Assembly (NCBI GenBank): GCA_963970005.1
Contig: CAXAMN010028961.1
Coordinates: forward strand, 328,649-392,648
Length of the DNA: 64,000 nt
Reading direction: 5' to 3'
DNA from: Durusdinium trenchii
Taxonomy: Eukaryota; Sar; Dinophyceae; Suessiales; Symbiodiniaceae
Of the stretch, positions 1 through 10,899 are shown one piece after another. Below the pieces are notes generated by a model. The model was not told the origin of the DNA. It saw nothing but the letters and a program-made list of their open reading frames with translations, and searched no databases. The position numbers and the translations under genes were made by a program. Each line of letters begins with the position of its first letter. Position 1 is the stretch's first letter.

Positions 1-1
1 G

Positions 2-1539
2 ATGACCTTGACACATCCGCGGGTTTTTCGAGCGAGGTTTGTGGCCTGGACCCAGGGCGGCAAGAAGAGCGTCACGGGGAAGAAGAAGGCCAACCAATGG
101 GTGCCTTGGCGTATGCCGGTGGTTCAGTATCTGAGGGAGAAGGAGGGTATGCTAGGGTAGGGGAAGGTGTGAATTGCATGCTGATGTTTGCTGTAGTTCA
201 TCCGGTTGATAAAGAGCAACCAACCATGTTTATATTATAGGTGAACTTCGTCAAGGATCTGGGGCACCCCACTGGAAAGCTTCGTTTGTTCTTTTTTCTT
301 GGAGGCTCTCCACTTGTCTGCATGGCTCGCCCAACGCGAGTGGCTGGTTTGTCCTGTTTGTTTACTGCGCCAGGAATCAAACTGAAGGAAGGAGCATGAA
401 GGAGCTTCCCCCGCTCCGCTGTTTCACAGAACACCTTCCGGAACTCCAGGCTTTACATGGTTTTTACGGTCTCTTTAGAGGCTGAGAGGCCTTAGTCTTG
501 AGCTCATCCTCTGCGGCTTGAAAGTCCCATTGGAAAGTCCTTTGTGGAGACCATCCCTAGAAAGCAATTGCCCAAGTAGAAGAGAACTGTGCATCCCAAG
601 TTTCAGCCGGATAGGTCCACCACCAGATCGACACATTCCGCGGAACCATTTCAGCAGATCGTCCAATCGAGGGTGTTCGTTGTTTCCGTACGACTCACCG
701 GCACGACTTCATGGATCGAAGTTCGGATCCAGCACAACACTGGAAGTCCAGCACAACACTGGGGAATTGGTTTGGAAGACCCAGCAAGTTCTAGGTGTGT
801 AAAGCTTGTGAGACCTGGAACTTGCTGATCCAGTATAGCATTGAACAGTATAGCATTGAGCAAGTTCTAGGTGTGGATAGCTACAATCTCTCACTGGATT
901 CACTCCCCAGCCGGTCGTCCTTCGTCTCAGGTGCCGGATCTGCAGGTGGGTCCAGAGGGACCGTCGGTCCGTCCGTCGCACCAACGCGCTGTCCGTCGCC
1001 AGGGCGAAGGCGTTTTGGTTTTGCAAAGCCGTTTGGAAGAAACATGCAAAAGAACCAGGAGTCACAAAGGGGTGGTGTTTTGTCCCTAAGTGATTGGAAT
1101 TTGGGGCTAAGGCGTTGTTTTAAAAAAAAGTAAGTTGTTTTCCGTGGACAAAGGCCCTTCGGTGAAGCGGTTTGCCGTTTTTTTGGTTTGGAAGACCAGT
1201 CACTTCTTTCGGATGCTTCTTGAAGTCGGGAAAAACATGGACAACGAACATGAAAGACAACACACACGTTTATGTCGTTTATGTTTTTTAACTGTGGTTG
1301 TATGAAATCTATCTCGATGGAACACAATAGAAGTCAAACAGAGTCAAACTACATTAATAACTCTGGATACCAATCACAATGTTATAATTAATTAAACAAC
1401 AATACAGTATTATACTACAATATTGTTTCTTTCTACCAAAAACAACCGCTTCCATTCCTCCGCTTTCGTTCTACTTCAGGCCGCCCTGAAGCGCAGTGAA
1501 GAGGAGGCTGCGGCGGTGGCCTCCATCCCTTTTGAAGCG
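2..1539 (+). CDS. Left-edge gene of unknown function, three candidate exons
   Basis: I do not recognise this protein. Three GC3-rich islands lie in order on the plus strand. Positions 2 to about 147 read MTLTHPRVFRARFVAW and then a lysine-rich stretch ending VVQYLREKEG, before a possible donor near GAGG|GTATGC. From 241, after the acceptor ATATTATAG, comes VNFVKDLGHPTGKL. From 1480 to 1539, after TACTTCAG, comes AALKRSEEEAAAVASIPFEA, followed by a GTGATG donor. The first two segments are basic. Exon junction phases between the three are not fully settled, so they may not all belong to one transcript, and the true start may lie left of the window. No stop codon was assigned. The islands show strong G/C in third codon positions compared with flanking sequence, which is the main evidence. 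Confidence 0.35.
728..876. repeat. Cluster of short tandem duplications
   Basis: TCCAGCACAACACTGG occurs twice in a row near 728-764, AGTATAGCATTGA twice near 834-858, and GCAAGTTCTAGGTGTG near 784 and again near 860. These are small local duplications in non-coding DNA. They are probably slippage products, and the other bases between 300 and 1470 show no convincing exon. Confidence 0.6.
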
Positions 1540-1598
1540 GTGATGAGCGTCTCCTACAATGGTCCCTTGGCCCGGTGATGAACGTCTCCGTTTCAGAC

Positions 1599-1622
1599 GG
1601 ATCGATCGATCGATCGATCTAC
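1599..1622. repeat. GATC tetranucleotide run
   Basis: Five consecutive GATC units follow the exon-like island ending at 1539. This is simple sequence, and no function can be inferred. Confidence 0.8.
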
Positions 1623-1987
1623 ATCCGACGAAAAAAACCAGTCTAGGTGAGTGCATGAGCAGTGCATCACTTTCATGGTTTTGTGTTTATTGTTGTCCGT
1701 AGATTTGTTGGTTCTGCTCCGTGGACACCGGGGTTGAGTCAAATTCCGCGGCTCGGAGTGAACTTGGATGTCTTCTTGAACTTGGTGCAGTATTGTGCCT
1801 CCCCCTTCTTGAGACCACGCATTGACCAACGGCTGACAGTGGGTCTGTTGTAGAATTTGCCTCAAAAGTCAAGAACTTTAGGTTTTGCCTGGCTGAGGAG
1901 GAATTAATTGAGTTAACATTGTTGGAATTGCCGTGGCAATTTCTATCCATTTCTTGTTGGAGGGACGGGATGCCCTACAACACGATT

Positions 1988-2632
1988 ATCCCGGCAAGAG
2001 ACCCCAAACAGTGTGTCTAATGGTAAGTCTACGGTCTGGAGGTGTAGAAGCAGAAGATCTAGAGATCTGGACGCAGTGGGCTCCAGAGAGAGGTGATGGT
2101 GGTGATGATGGTGATAGTGGTGGTGATGGTGCAGGTGAAGGTGGTGATGATGGTGGTTGAGGTGGTGGTGGCGGCGGTGGTGGTGATAGTGGTGGTGATG
2201 GTGCAGGTGAAGGTGGTGATGATGGTGGTNNNNNNNNNNNNNNNNNNNNNNNNNNNNNNNNNNNNNNNNNNNNNNNNNNNNNNNNNNNNNNNNNNNNNNN
2301 NNNNNNNNNNNNNNNNNNNNNNNNNNNNNAAGTTGCAGGTGAAGGTGGTGATGATGGTGGTTGAGGTGGTGGTGGTGGTGATGGTGGTGATGTCACGAAA
2401 TATTATCACCAAACCCGAAAATGCGCATGGCACCACAACGAGAGCGCAGTCTCGAAGAGCACCTGTGCCAGCCCACCAGATGCTGCGAGCCTGCGCAGTC
2501 GAAATGCACTTGGAAGACCTCGAGATGAATGAATGTACCATAAATAGCAGCCACTTAGCCGCAAACGCCGATCAGCATGCACCTCCAATCAAACTAACCT
2601 ATACCGCAAGAACCCTTAGTCACACTGTTTGA
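1988..2632 (+). mobile_element. Composite terminal-inverted-repeat element, copy A
   Basis: This copy begins with ATCCCGGCAAGAGACCCC and continues AAACAGTGTG. It ends with CACACTGTTTGAG, so CCCAAACAGTGTG at the left is inverted at the right. Copy B (14081-15931) starts with the same 25 bases and ends with the same inverted motif. Both copies share a right-hand module containing GGCACCACAAC, GAGCCTGCGCAGTCGAAATG and TACCGCAAGAACCC. Between the ends, copy A carries a GGTGGTGATG minisatellite broken by an assembly gap, so its real length is unknown. No transposase is visible, so it is probably non-autonomous. The family is not one I can name. Confidence 0.65.
2085..2392. repeat. GGT/GAT minisatellite with assembly gap
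   Basis: Irregular GGTGGTGATG units, with larger blocks such as GTGCAGGTGAAGGTGGTGAT appearing three times, flank a run of exactly 100 N (2230-2329). The round gap length suggests a placeholder of unknown true size. Long open frames across this block are a by-product of the trinucleotide content. Confidence 0.9.
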
Positions 2633-3999
2633 GAAACAGCCGAGAGCCTCCAATGGGTTGCGGTGAGTGGTGGGGCGACTGATGAGTGAAGCCCTACAAA
2701 ACGATAGAGTATCACAATTGCCATGAGTCCCCACCGATGGCTTCACCCAGCTCACAACAAAAAATCAGTTCTAGCTGCAAAATGGTACTTGCCTGCTACA
2801 GCTTTGCATGGGCTGTGGTTGGTGCATGGGTTTTGCTTTCGCCCCTCTCTCTCCATGAGTTGTTGAGTCTCTTTTCGCGAGACTGAGGCGAGATCAAGCA
2901 ATTCGACAAGACTGGCAATGTGCTTGAGGCCATCGGTGTACGCACTCCCAGCAATCAGAGCCCCTCGGCATGAGTTCGGTCATTGAAAACTAGTTTCACA
3001 GTGAGTCGAGATGGCAGGATGGGTGGGGGTCAAATGAATAGATGGTCACCGACGTTGACCTCCCAGGCACCTGTCCCGAGATGAGAAGAATGCGCGGTTT
3101 AAGCGACATGTTTCCCTACATCATGGCCCACAACATAATGAAAAGGAACTGCTCCCAAGCACATAAACGACGGATGAGGAGCATTGAATATCCTTTAGAT
3201 GAAGTTTGGCCCAGATCAAAAGGTTATGAGTCAGGAACAAAGCGATCCCCCCAAAACCGGCGCCACGAGGAATTTTTGCACAGAGGATTAAACTAGCAGC
3301 AAACTGTTTGGAATTTTTTGAGACAAAAAAACTGAATTTACATTGCTACCAGCACCTCCAGCATGCTGACCACCAGCCACCCATCTTAAGAAAAACACCC
3401 ACCACGCCGCGTCTCGAAGGATACACCAGCGTGGAAGATGTGTGGGTCTCAGTGTGAACCAAATCGCAGACGTCACCTGCGACGGGGACGTGGAAGTGAA
3501 AACGGTTCCAGACGGAACAAAAATTACGCCAAGTACAGCGGGGTGAACTTGTTTCCACGGAACCAGATGGAACCAAGGTCTTTCAGCAGTCCCTTCATGA
3601 ACATTTCAATGGGTGATTGGTGTTTTTTTCTCCCCTCAAGGGCTGAACGAAGGATACTTTGGTGTTTCACAGATGTGGATTTCCTCTTGGTTTGTGATAG
3701 GGGTATTGCATGGTATTGAAAAACAACATGGGTAACCGGGTATCCCAAGCGAAACAGGGAATGGAGACAGATTTATCTATAAGAGCTGACCCATGCATGG
3801 ACTATCTATATATATAGAGATTGCCTCTCAATGGTCCTGGCTGATATACATATTCTGGGTCAAATGGATGTTGCCACCCCCGCGATAAGACACTGGCATC
3901 TATACACTGGGTGGTGACTGGGTGGATTTGGATCTGCTTAAGTATCCTTTACGCCACCCAAGCCACTGCCGTGAAACCAACCACTGAAACCATCGGAAG
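2633..3999. other. Gene-poor stretch with two possible tiny exons
   Basis: Most of this stretch shows no coding bias. Two short plus-strand islands could be exons. Near 3067-3112, HLSRDEKNARFKRH follows a CCCAG acceptor. Near 3473-3508, DVTCDGDVEVKT follows AATCGCAG. Neither can be linked in phase to a neighbour, so they are recorded only as candidates. Confidence 0.2.
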
Positions 4000-6646
4000 A
4001 CGTTGGACCGTGATGGCGACGGTCCTTGGTGCCTGGTGCCGTGCCGTGGGGCGACCGGTCAGGACATCAAGCTCTTGGAAAAACTCAAGGTGCGAAGGGA
4101 GGTGGTCTGTCTCGAGTGGTCGACACCTTGACACCTTTCAACTCTAGTGCGAACGGGGCGAACAGCTATTTCCCTCGAAGTGTGTCTTCTTCAATGCGAT
4201 GAAGCAAGCAAAATGGAAGGTTGGGGCAAGTATGTGTATCTTTTTCCTTGCTGGTCGTTGGATTGGCGTGTATTTGGGGGGCCCACTTCGGGAAGTTTGG
4301 ATTTGGCTCGTGAGATTCACATGGCCAGATCTTTTTGGGAGTATCTTTTTTTCGATATTGGCACATTGAAATGAGCAGGCTTTCTTGGGCGGGAGGGTTT
4401 CCCTTGTGTGTCCCTCTTTCCTGAAGTCCAGACTTCAGCGCCAGGATCCACACAAGCTCAACCTCAACTGCTTTTCAGTGGACTGGGGCTCAAGGACGTC
4501 TACTCGCAAGCCCAGTGTAGGGTTCTTGGAAGGAATCTTGGGAAGGTGTCCAACACTCACATGTTTTTGGCACAGAGGCCACAGAGGTTTCTCCATGTCA
4601 GAATCCTACCCAAGTCATCGGGCAACCTTTGACCTTTTGTGGCGATGAGTTTTCCCCTGGGGCGGTAGAACAAGTGGAAAAAAAAAACCAAAGCTTTTCT
4701 TTTTAGGGTTGGTTGGCCAGGGAGTCAGGTATATGTCAGTATTTGAACAGTCAACTCAGGCAGGATGGGTGGTTGCAAAGGAAGGTCAGCCGGGACCCGA
4801 AAGCAGATGCGTGCGTATTTCTCGTAGAATAGGGAGAACCCCAATCAATATAGGTGTTGGATGGTGTTGGATGGTCTTGGTCGACGTTGTCTTTGGGGTC
4901 CAACTGGGCCCAGATTCTTTCGAGGCGTGTGTGTAAAGGATCGCCTTCGTTCGCCTCAGATCGTTCCTTCCAATTGAGGGCGTTCCACTTCTGGTTTGAG
5001 CGGCTTAAAGATCGCGGATGCCAATTTGGCACTAAAACATGGCACCGTATAGGTACAAAAACTGCGGCACATGTGCGCAGTGCCATGTGTCCACTTCTCA
5101 CTCTTGGACACATGCTACCGCATCTGGGAGCGGTGTGAGAGCCATGGGCCTCACAAAGATCAGAAATAATCAAGAAATCCATGTCCCACAACACCCCATC
5201 CATTGAATATATATCTAAAATCAAAACCTGAAACCAGCCTAATGTAGATAAACATGTCAATAATTTTCTCAGACATGGAGCATGGAGTGTCCGTTTCTAT
5301 TGGAGTTCACGTCCTCCAACGTATGCAGATCGGTTATTCTGCTGTTGCAGTTGATGGTTCAGGGATTTGTTTGGGCCAACATGGGAAGCGTTGCCCGACA
5401 GATGTGAGGATGTGAGGATGTGAAATCCACACGAAACTGGAAAGAGGATGAAAGAAGTGCATTTGCTGATGGGGGTTTGGCCATGAACTCAAAATCCAGC
5501 TACCAGCAGGGACGGCTCTTCCAACGCGTCAGCTTCGGTGACAAAGCCATTGACGCTTCGGTCACGGCAGGAACGTGGTCACAGGCTCAGCGGACCACAC
5601 GCTGAAACTGTGGAACTTCTATGGAAATGTGCTCAGGAGCATCCCAGAAACTCGCTGGGAAGGGCTGGCTGGGCTGGGCGTTTGGGATGGTTTGTTTCGT
5701 TTCTGAGCGGTGGGGCGATTTCTCGTGCCCGAGCTGTGTGGACGTATTTCTCTAGAATTGATCTTCCGCATGGTTGAAAAGTAACTGTAACTACGATACC
5801 CCAACCGCAACGACCGGACATAGACACCTATGGGGCTCCAGGGGGGTTACCCTGTTTGAAAAACAGAGACACACCCCAGCCCTAATATGGCCCATATGGG
5901 AGAAAAACGTTTGGCGCAACTTCATTGAAACGTTGGAAGATCCGCGTAGGACCTTCACGGGGCATTGCAGTGAAGTGCTGTACCTCGGCGAAGACTTGGT
6001 CTTTGATCGGGGAGGAAAACTAAGGGATTTGATCGGGGCATCATCGAATCAAGGGGTGGGTTTAGGGTTCGAATCAACCCCTTGAGGCATCATCATCTAT
6101 CTTCGGTTTTCGTGAAGAGTTGTGCAGAACCACGACGAACACCGCTTCGACCAGTGTGGCAATGCGGGTTCGGTTCCAGCAGACACGACGTGACCAGTGT
6201 TTTCCATCCCGGAAGAAAGGTCGGCGAGGTCCCCAAGCAAGCTGAGGCATGTAGAAGGCATTTGGACTCGTCTGGTCAAGTTGTCAATGTGCCTAGAAAA
6301 TGCTCAAGGTGCTAAGGACGCACATCATTACACCACCAGCATGATCAGTCAGTTGTAAGTCTGTCATTTTTTGCGAGTTACCGTGTGGATTTGCCCAACA
6401 AGTGGAAGCAGTGACGACTGTGCACAGCTGACAACGCGTTCCGTTTGCAACGCCCCGTCTCTGGTTGGATTGCGCCCCGTCCCACCTGCACAAGCAGGTG
6501 AGAAGAGGCCAAGATGCTGACTTTATGCACTGATCCCCAGCAAAATCACGTCTACAACCACTTGACGTCTACAGAATCGGTATCTTCGGTCCCTACAACA
6601 TCTTTGATGCAGCTTGCTGGGCATTCCATCCAGCTCAGCTGCGAAG
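4000..6646 (+). CDS. WD40-repeat-like gene, fragmentary exon set
   Basis: Candidate exons are 4000-4089, 4148-4219, 4479-4545, 5571-5653, 5903-6004, 6183-6219 and 6575-6646. The exon at 5571 reads NVVTGSADHTLKLWNF, a classic second half of a WD40 blade (GS-D-T-LW). The exon at 5903 contains RTFTGHCSEVLYL, the first half of the next blade with its GH pair. The exon at 6183 reads HDVTSVFHPGRK, again blade-like. WD40 proteins are beta-propeller scaffolds for protein complexes, and no specific partner can be inferred. The first three exons (GQDIKLLEKLK, CERGEQLFPSKCVFFNAMK, GLGLKDVYSQAQCRVLG) are not WD40 and may belong to a separate gene. Just upstream of 5571, GRLFQRVSFGDKAIDASVTA runs in a different frame with no room for an intron, so the locus may be frameshifted. 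The last exon ends in phase 2, which also matches the FNIP exon at 6982, so fusion cannot be excluded. Confidence 0.4.
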
Positions 6647-6988
6647 GTGAGCATTTCGTCGCAACTGGCCTGGCGCCATGTGGCCGATGCTCATGTTGAT
6701 GGTCGAAGTACGGGACATTCGGCCTGTTTTTTGCTTTCACGAGAGTCTTGCCCTAATCCAACATGAGTATCATTTCCTTGTTTTGTAGTATTTGGTCGGT
6801 CAATAGAGGCATCGGAGAAGTTAGAAAAACAAGTCAGGAGATGTCAGAAAACTCTGCAGATGTGAGATTCATCCACCCATTTGTGACATGGTTGATCATG
6901 TTTGAATTCATAAAAAGGGAAATGTTTGTTTGATGAATCATATTTGTTTGTTCCACCCCATGCCCTGTTGTGCACCTACAGCCTCGCC

Positions 6989-9919
6989 ATGGGCACCGGT
7001 GCCTCGAGTGCAAGTGTCAATGCGGCCGCCTTGTTCGCAGAGGCCGACGACGAGGCGCTGCTGAGCGTGCTTTGCCAAGATGTGAAAAGTGCCCAACGGC
7101 TGCTGCGCCAGGCGGAGCGGCTCATGTGGCTTGGTGGATTTGGACCAGAGAGCAATCCAAAGGTGATGGAAGCATGGGCTTGCGCCTTGACCATTTGGTG
7201 AGAAGCGGCCATGCCGCTCGTAGTTCATGATAAATCTATCAGATCTTGAGAAGACAAGATGTTCAGCCTGTTTCATGAGACAATGATTTGAAGAACATGC
7301 CGGATCTCACACATGTTCTTCAGAGGGCCAAGCGTGCATTGGATGGAGGGCATGCTGAATCCAAAAAGCGTGCACGAAGCGCCCAATGCTTTCATCCAAG
7401 TCTCTACGAAGGAACTTATATCCTTCACGGGGCAGTTCGTCAGGGGGTAGGTGAAATGTTGGAAGTTCAAACACCGAGGCCAGTGGCAGAAGCAAGGTGT
7501 GCTGAGAGACCGAGAAAAGATGCAGAAACAGCGCAACCATCAGCGGAGATTGCTGAAGGCAAGACGACCAGACGCAAATTGAGCATCCATGGCATGGATG
7601 GCTCAACGTTTCACCTTTCAGTTGAGGATGCTCCCACCGTGGCCTGGAGTTGTTGAATCATGTATTGTTCGCAGTTCGGCGGAATGCAAAAATAAGGGTG
7701 ATGCCCATTCTATCCATTTGGCAGTGTAATGGACGGCCCTTTGATAACAATACACTGTGGTGTCATTCGATCATTACCTTTCAAGCTCATCCAAGGTGGA
7801 TGATCTATCAAGAATCATTGCAGAGAAAAGTGGCGCGACAAGTTCCGGGCGAAGGCTGGTGCTGACTTCTGGTGGTCAGGTCCTCGACCATTCCCAGCCA
7901 CTGCTACAGCAACTGATTGGCGAAGAGGTGACATTCGTGGCCAGGAAAGTGTCTGCTGGAGAAGCAGCATTGAGTCTGCAGCGAGCCTTGGAAGGCAATG
8001 CGACAGCCATTGATGGGATTGTCTCGTTGATCTTGTCTGACATATTCGACCTGAGCTTGGAAGGTTTCACCTTTTCAACTAGTCTGCAGACTTTAACCCT
8101 CGGCACCCGTTTCAACCAGAGCTTGAAAGGTGTTGCCTTGCCAAGCAGCCTGAAGACTTTGATCTTCGTTGAGTTTAGTGGCTTTAACCAAAGCTTGAAG
8201 GGTGTCACTTTGCCAAGCAGCCTACAGACTTTGACCTTTGGCGGGGACTTTGACCAGAGCTTGGAAGGTGTCACCTTGCCAGGCAGCATTCAGACTTTGA
8301 CCTTTGGCAAGGACTTTAACCAGAGCTTGGAAGGTGTCACCTTGCCAAGCAACTTGCAGGTCTTGACCTTTGGTGAGAAATTCAACCAGAGCTTGCAGGG
8401 CATCACCTTGCCAAGCAGCCTGCAGACTTTGACCTTCGGCGCACACTTTAACCAGAGCTTGGAAGGTGTCACCTTGCCAAGCAGCCTGCAAACTTTGACC
8501 TTCGGCGACACGTTCAACCAGGGTTTGGAAGGTATCATCTTGCCTAGCAGTTTGCAGACATTGACCTTCGGCTACGCTTTTGACCAGAGCTTGGAAGGTG
8601 ACGCCTTGCCAACCAGCTTGCAAACTTTGACCTTTGGCTACAAGTTCAACCAGAGCTTGGAAAGTGTCACAATGCCAAGCAGCCTACTTAATTTGTCCTT
8701 CGGCCAGGACTTTAATCAGTGCTTGACTGGTGTGACCTTGCCAAACAGCCTTCAGACTTTGACCTTCGGCCACTGTTTCGACCAGAGCTTGGAAGGTGTC
8801 ACTTTTCCAAAGAGCCTGCAAACTTTGACCTTCGGCGCCTGTTTTGACCAAAGCTTGGACCGTGTCATCTTTTCTAGTAGGCTGGAGATTTTGATCTTCG
8901 GCCACAGTTTCAACCAAAGCTTGGAAGGACTTACCTTTCCAAGCAGCCTGCGAGCTTTGACCTTTGGCGACTGTTTCGACCAAGGCTTGGAAGGTGTCAC
9001 TTTACCAAGCAACCTTCAGACTTTGACCTTCGGCCGTTTCTTTAACCAGAGCTTGAATGGCGTCACCTTGCCAAGCAGCCTTCAGACTTTGACCTTCGGC
9101 TACTGTTTCAACCGGAGCTTGGAAGGTGTCACTCTGCCAAAAGGCCTGCAGAGTTTGGCCTTCGACAACTGTTTTGACCAAAGCTTGCACGATGTCTTTG
9201 TACCAAGGAGCCTACAGACTTTGACCTTTGGCGAGAACTTTAACCAGAGCTTGGAAGGTGTCACCTTACCAAGCAGCCTGCAGACCTTGACCTTCGGCTT
9301 TGCTTTCAACCAGAGCTTGGAAGGCATCACCTTGCCAAGCAACTTGCAGGTCTTGACCTTTGGTGAGAAATTCAACCAGAGCTTGCAGGGCGTTACTTTG
9401 CCAAGCAGCCTGCAGGATTTGACCTTCAGCCAGGACTTTAACCACAGCCTGGAAGGTGTCACTTTGCCAAGCAGCCTGCAGACTTTGACCTTCAGCGAGG
9501 AGTTTGACAAGAGCTTGGAAGATGTCACCTTGCCAAGCAGCTTGCAGACTTTGACCTTCGGCGCCTACTTTAACCAGAGCTTGGAAGGTGTCACCTTGCC
9601 AAGCAGTCTGCAGACTTTGACCTTCGGCTTTTCCTTCAACCAGAGCTTGGAAGGTGTCACCTTGCCAAGCAGCCTGCAGACTTTGACCTTCGGCGACATG
9701 TTCGACCAGAGCTTGGAAGGTGTCACCTTGCCAAGCAGCCTGCAGACTTTGAGCTTCGGCAATTTCTTCAACCAGAGTTTAGAAGGTGTCACCTTGCCAA
9801 GCAGTCTGCGGACTTTGACGTTTGGTGACTCTTTCGATCAAAGCCTGGAAGGTGTCACTTTTCCTTCGAGCCTGCAGCACTTGAATTATTTGGATTTCAT
9901 CATTTCTAGCAGTGCTTAG
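6989..9919 (+). CDS. FNIP-type leucine-rich-repeat protein with ubiquitin-like segment
   Basis: Three exons join in phase 0: 6989-7162, 7324-7638 and 7796-9919, giving 870 residues with a TAG stop. Introns of 161 and 157 bases have GT donors (AAG|GTGATG, ACC|GTGGCC) and AG acceptors (TTCAG, CCAAG). The start MGTGASS fits an N-myristoylation signal. Residues 1-58 are helical; 59-140 are basic and low in order. Residues about 143-215, split by intron 2, look ubiquitin-like: KLSIHGMDGSTFHLSVEDAP, then VDDLSRIIAEKSG and RRLVLTSGGQVL, ending VTFVARKV. Residues 247-864 are 28 copies of a 22-residue unit, FNQSLEGVTLPSSLQTLTFG plus two variable residues, matching the FNIP repeat known from Dictyostelium and giant viruses. 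Such repeats form a curved solenoid, usually for protein binding. A CCTACAG seven bases before the ATG could be a spliced-leader acceptor, or a normal acceptor if upstream exons belong to this gene. Confidence 0.85.
8045..9898 (+). repeat. 28 tandem 66-bp FNIP repeat units
   Basis: The unit is 22 codons. The second unit has two extra codons (VEFSG in place of the usual linker). Units 5-6 and 20-21 share the unusual variant LPSNLQVLTFGEK followed by FNQSLQG, so a two-unit block was duplicated within the array. The 66-base period is a multiple of three, which keeps the antisense frames open and creates spurious ORFs on the minus strand. Confidence 0.95.
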
Positions 9920-10899
9920 TGTGCTTTTGTGTGCACCTTTTGTGTCCTTCGTCAGCTGTTCCGCGTCGGCCAAGCCGCACGCTCATCCGTCTTAGGGCCT
10001 CGTGGTGAAAGAAGTGCATTCTGCAATTCGGAATGGCATCTGCAATGCAGATTTATCTCAGAACAAGGAGACCTTGAAGGCAGCCTGGGATTTAATGGAG
10101 CCACTATATACAGGAGTTTGAGTTGGAAGGACACACTGTGCCCACCCCAACAAAATGCGATCGAACCCTTGGAGTACCGCTGCTTCGATTGTTTGGCCCT
10201 GAAAACGGCGGAGACATCGGCATCTCCACGCATCGTGGCCATTCAGTGCCAATTTGGCATTTCCGCCCGTTGTTTGGTGGGTTGGGCCCGTTTCCCCGTT
10301 TCCGGACCAAAGAATATCGGAACGCCAAACGCCCTCCCGCGCCCTCCCACGCGGAACCGAGGTGTGTAGAGGTGGATTGGAAGAGTCACAGGAGATGGTC
10401 CTGGGTGGTTTCGCCACATGGGGTCCATGCCGCAGATTGGTCGGGAATTGGGACACAGCATGAACGTTTGCAGACTGGCAATTCGGGATTCTGTGATTCT
10501 ATGTTGGATTGCTAAGCTATAGGCGCCTTTCTTCTTGAACTGTAACATGTTTCTCCTTTGGTAAGACACAGTTGGATGGAGAGAAGTATGTGCCACATTA
10601 GTGCTTTTTGTGAGAGAGAGACTGGGGGTGTGACCAAAATCTAGCACTTCAGCTTCAGATCCGAAGGCTGTGGTTGGTCAACCAAAGCTGACCAACAGCT
10701 GCTATCGAATACGCTTGTTAGGACCTTTGCCTCAAAGACTGCTTGCTGGCCAAAGCCCTGTACCAAAGACCCCCAGAGTCTTGAGGGCAGGAATCCTGAT
10801 TCCATTTGGCCTCATGGATTCATGTTAATGGTCTTCTTTTTGCCATCCTTCATTGTTTTTCACGCCTTGTCAGGATGCTCAGTGGTAGCCTGGGTTCAG
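9920..10899. other. No assigned gene
   Basis: Overlapping frames stay open on both strands between about 9930 and 10520. One plus frame has GC-rich codons near 10150-10370 (CDRTLGVPLLRLFGPENGG), but no splice pair or stop supports it. The rest shows no coding bias. Confidence 0.3.

Noticed and set aside
7876..9792. Series of 60-140-codon ORFs antisense to the FNIP exon
   Set aside because: The 66-base repeat is divisible by three, so every frame of the unit stays open; the antisense translations are themselves periodic and mirror the repeat.
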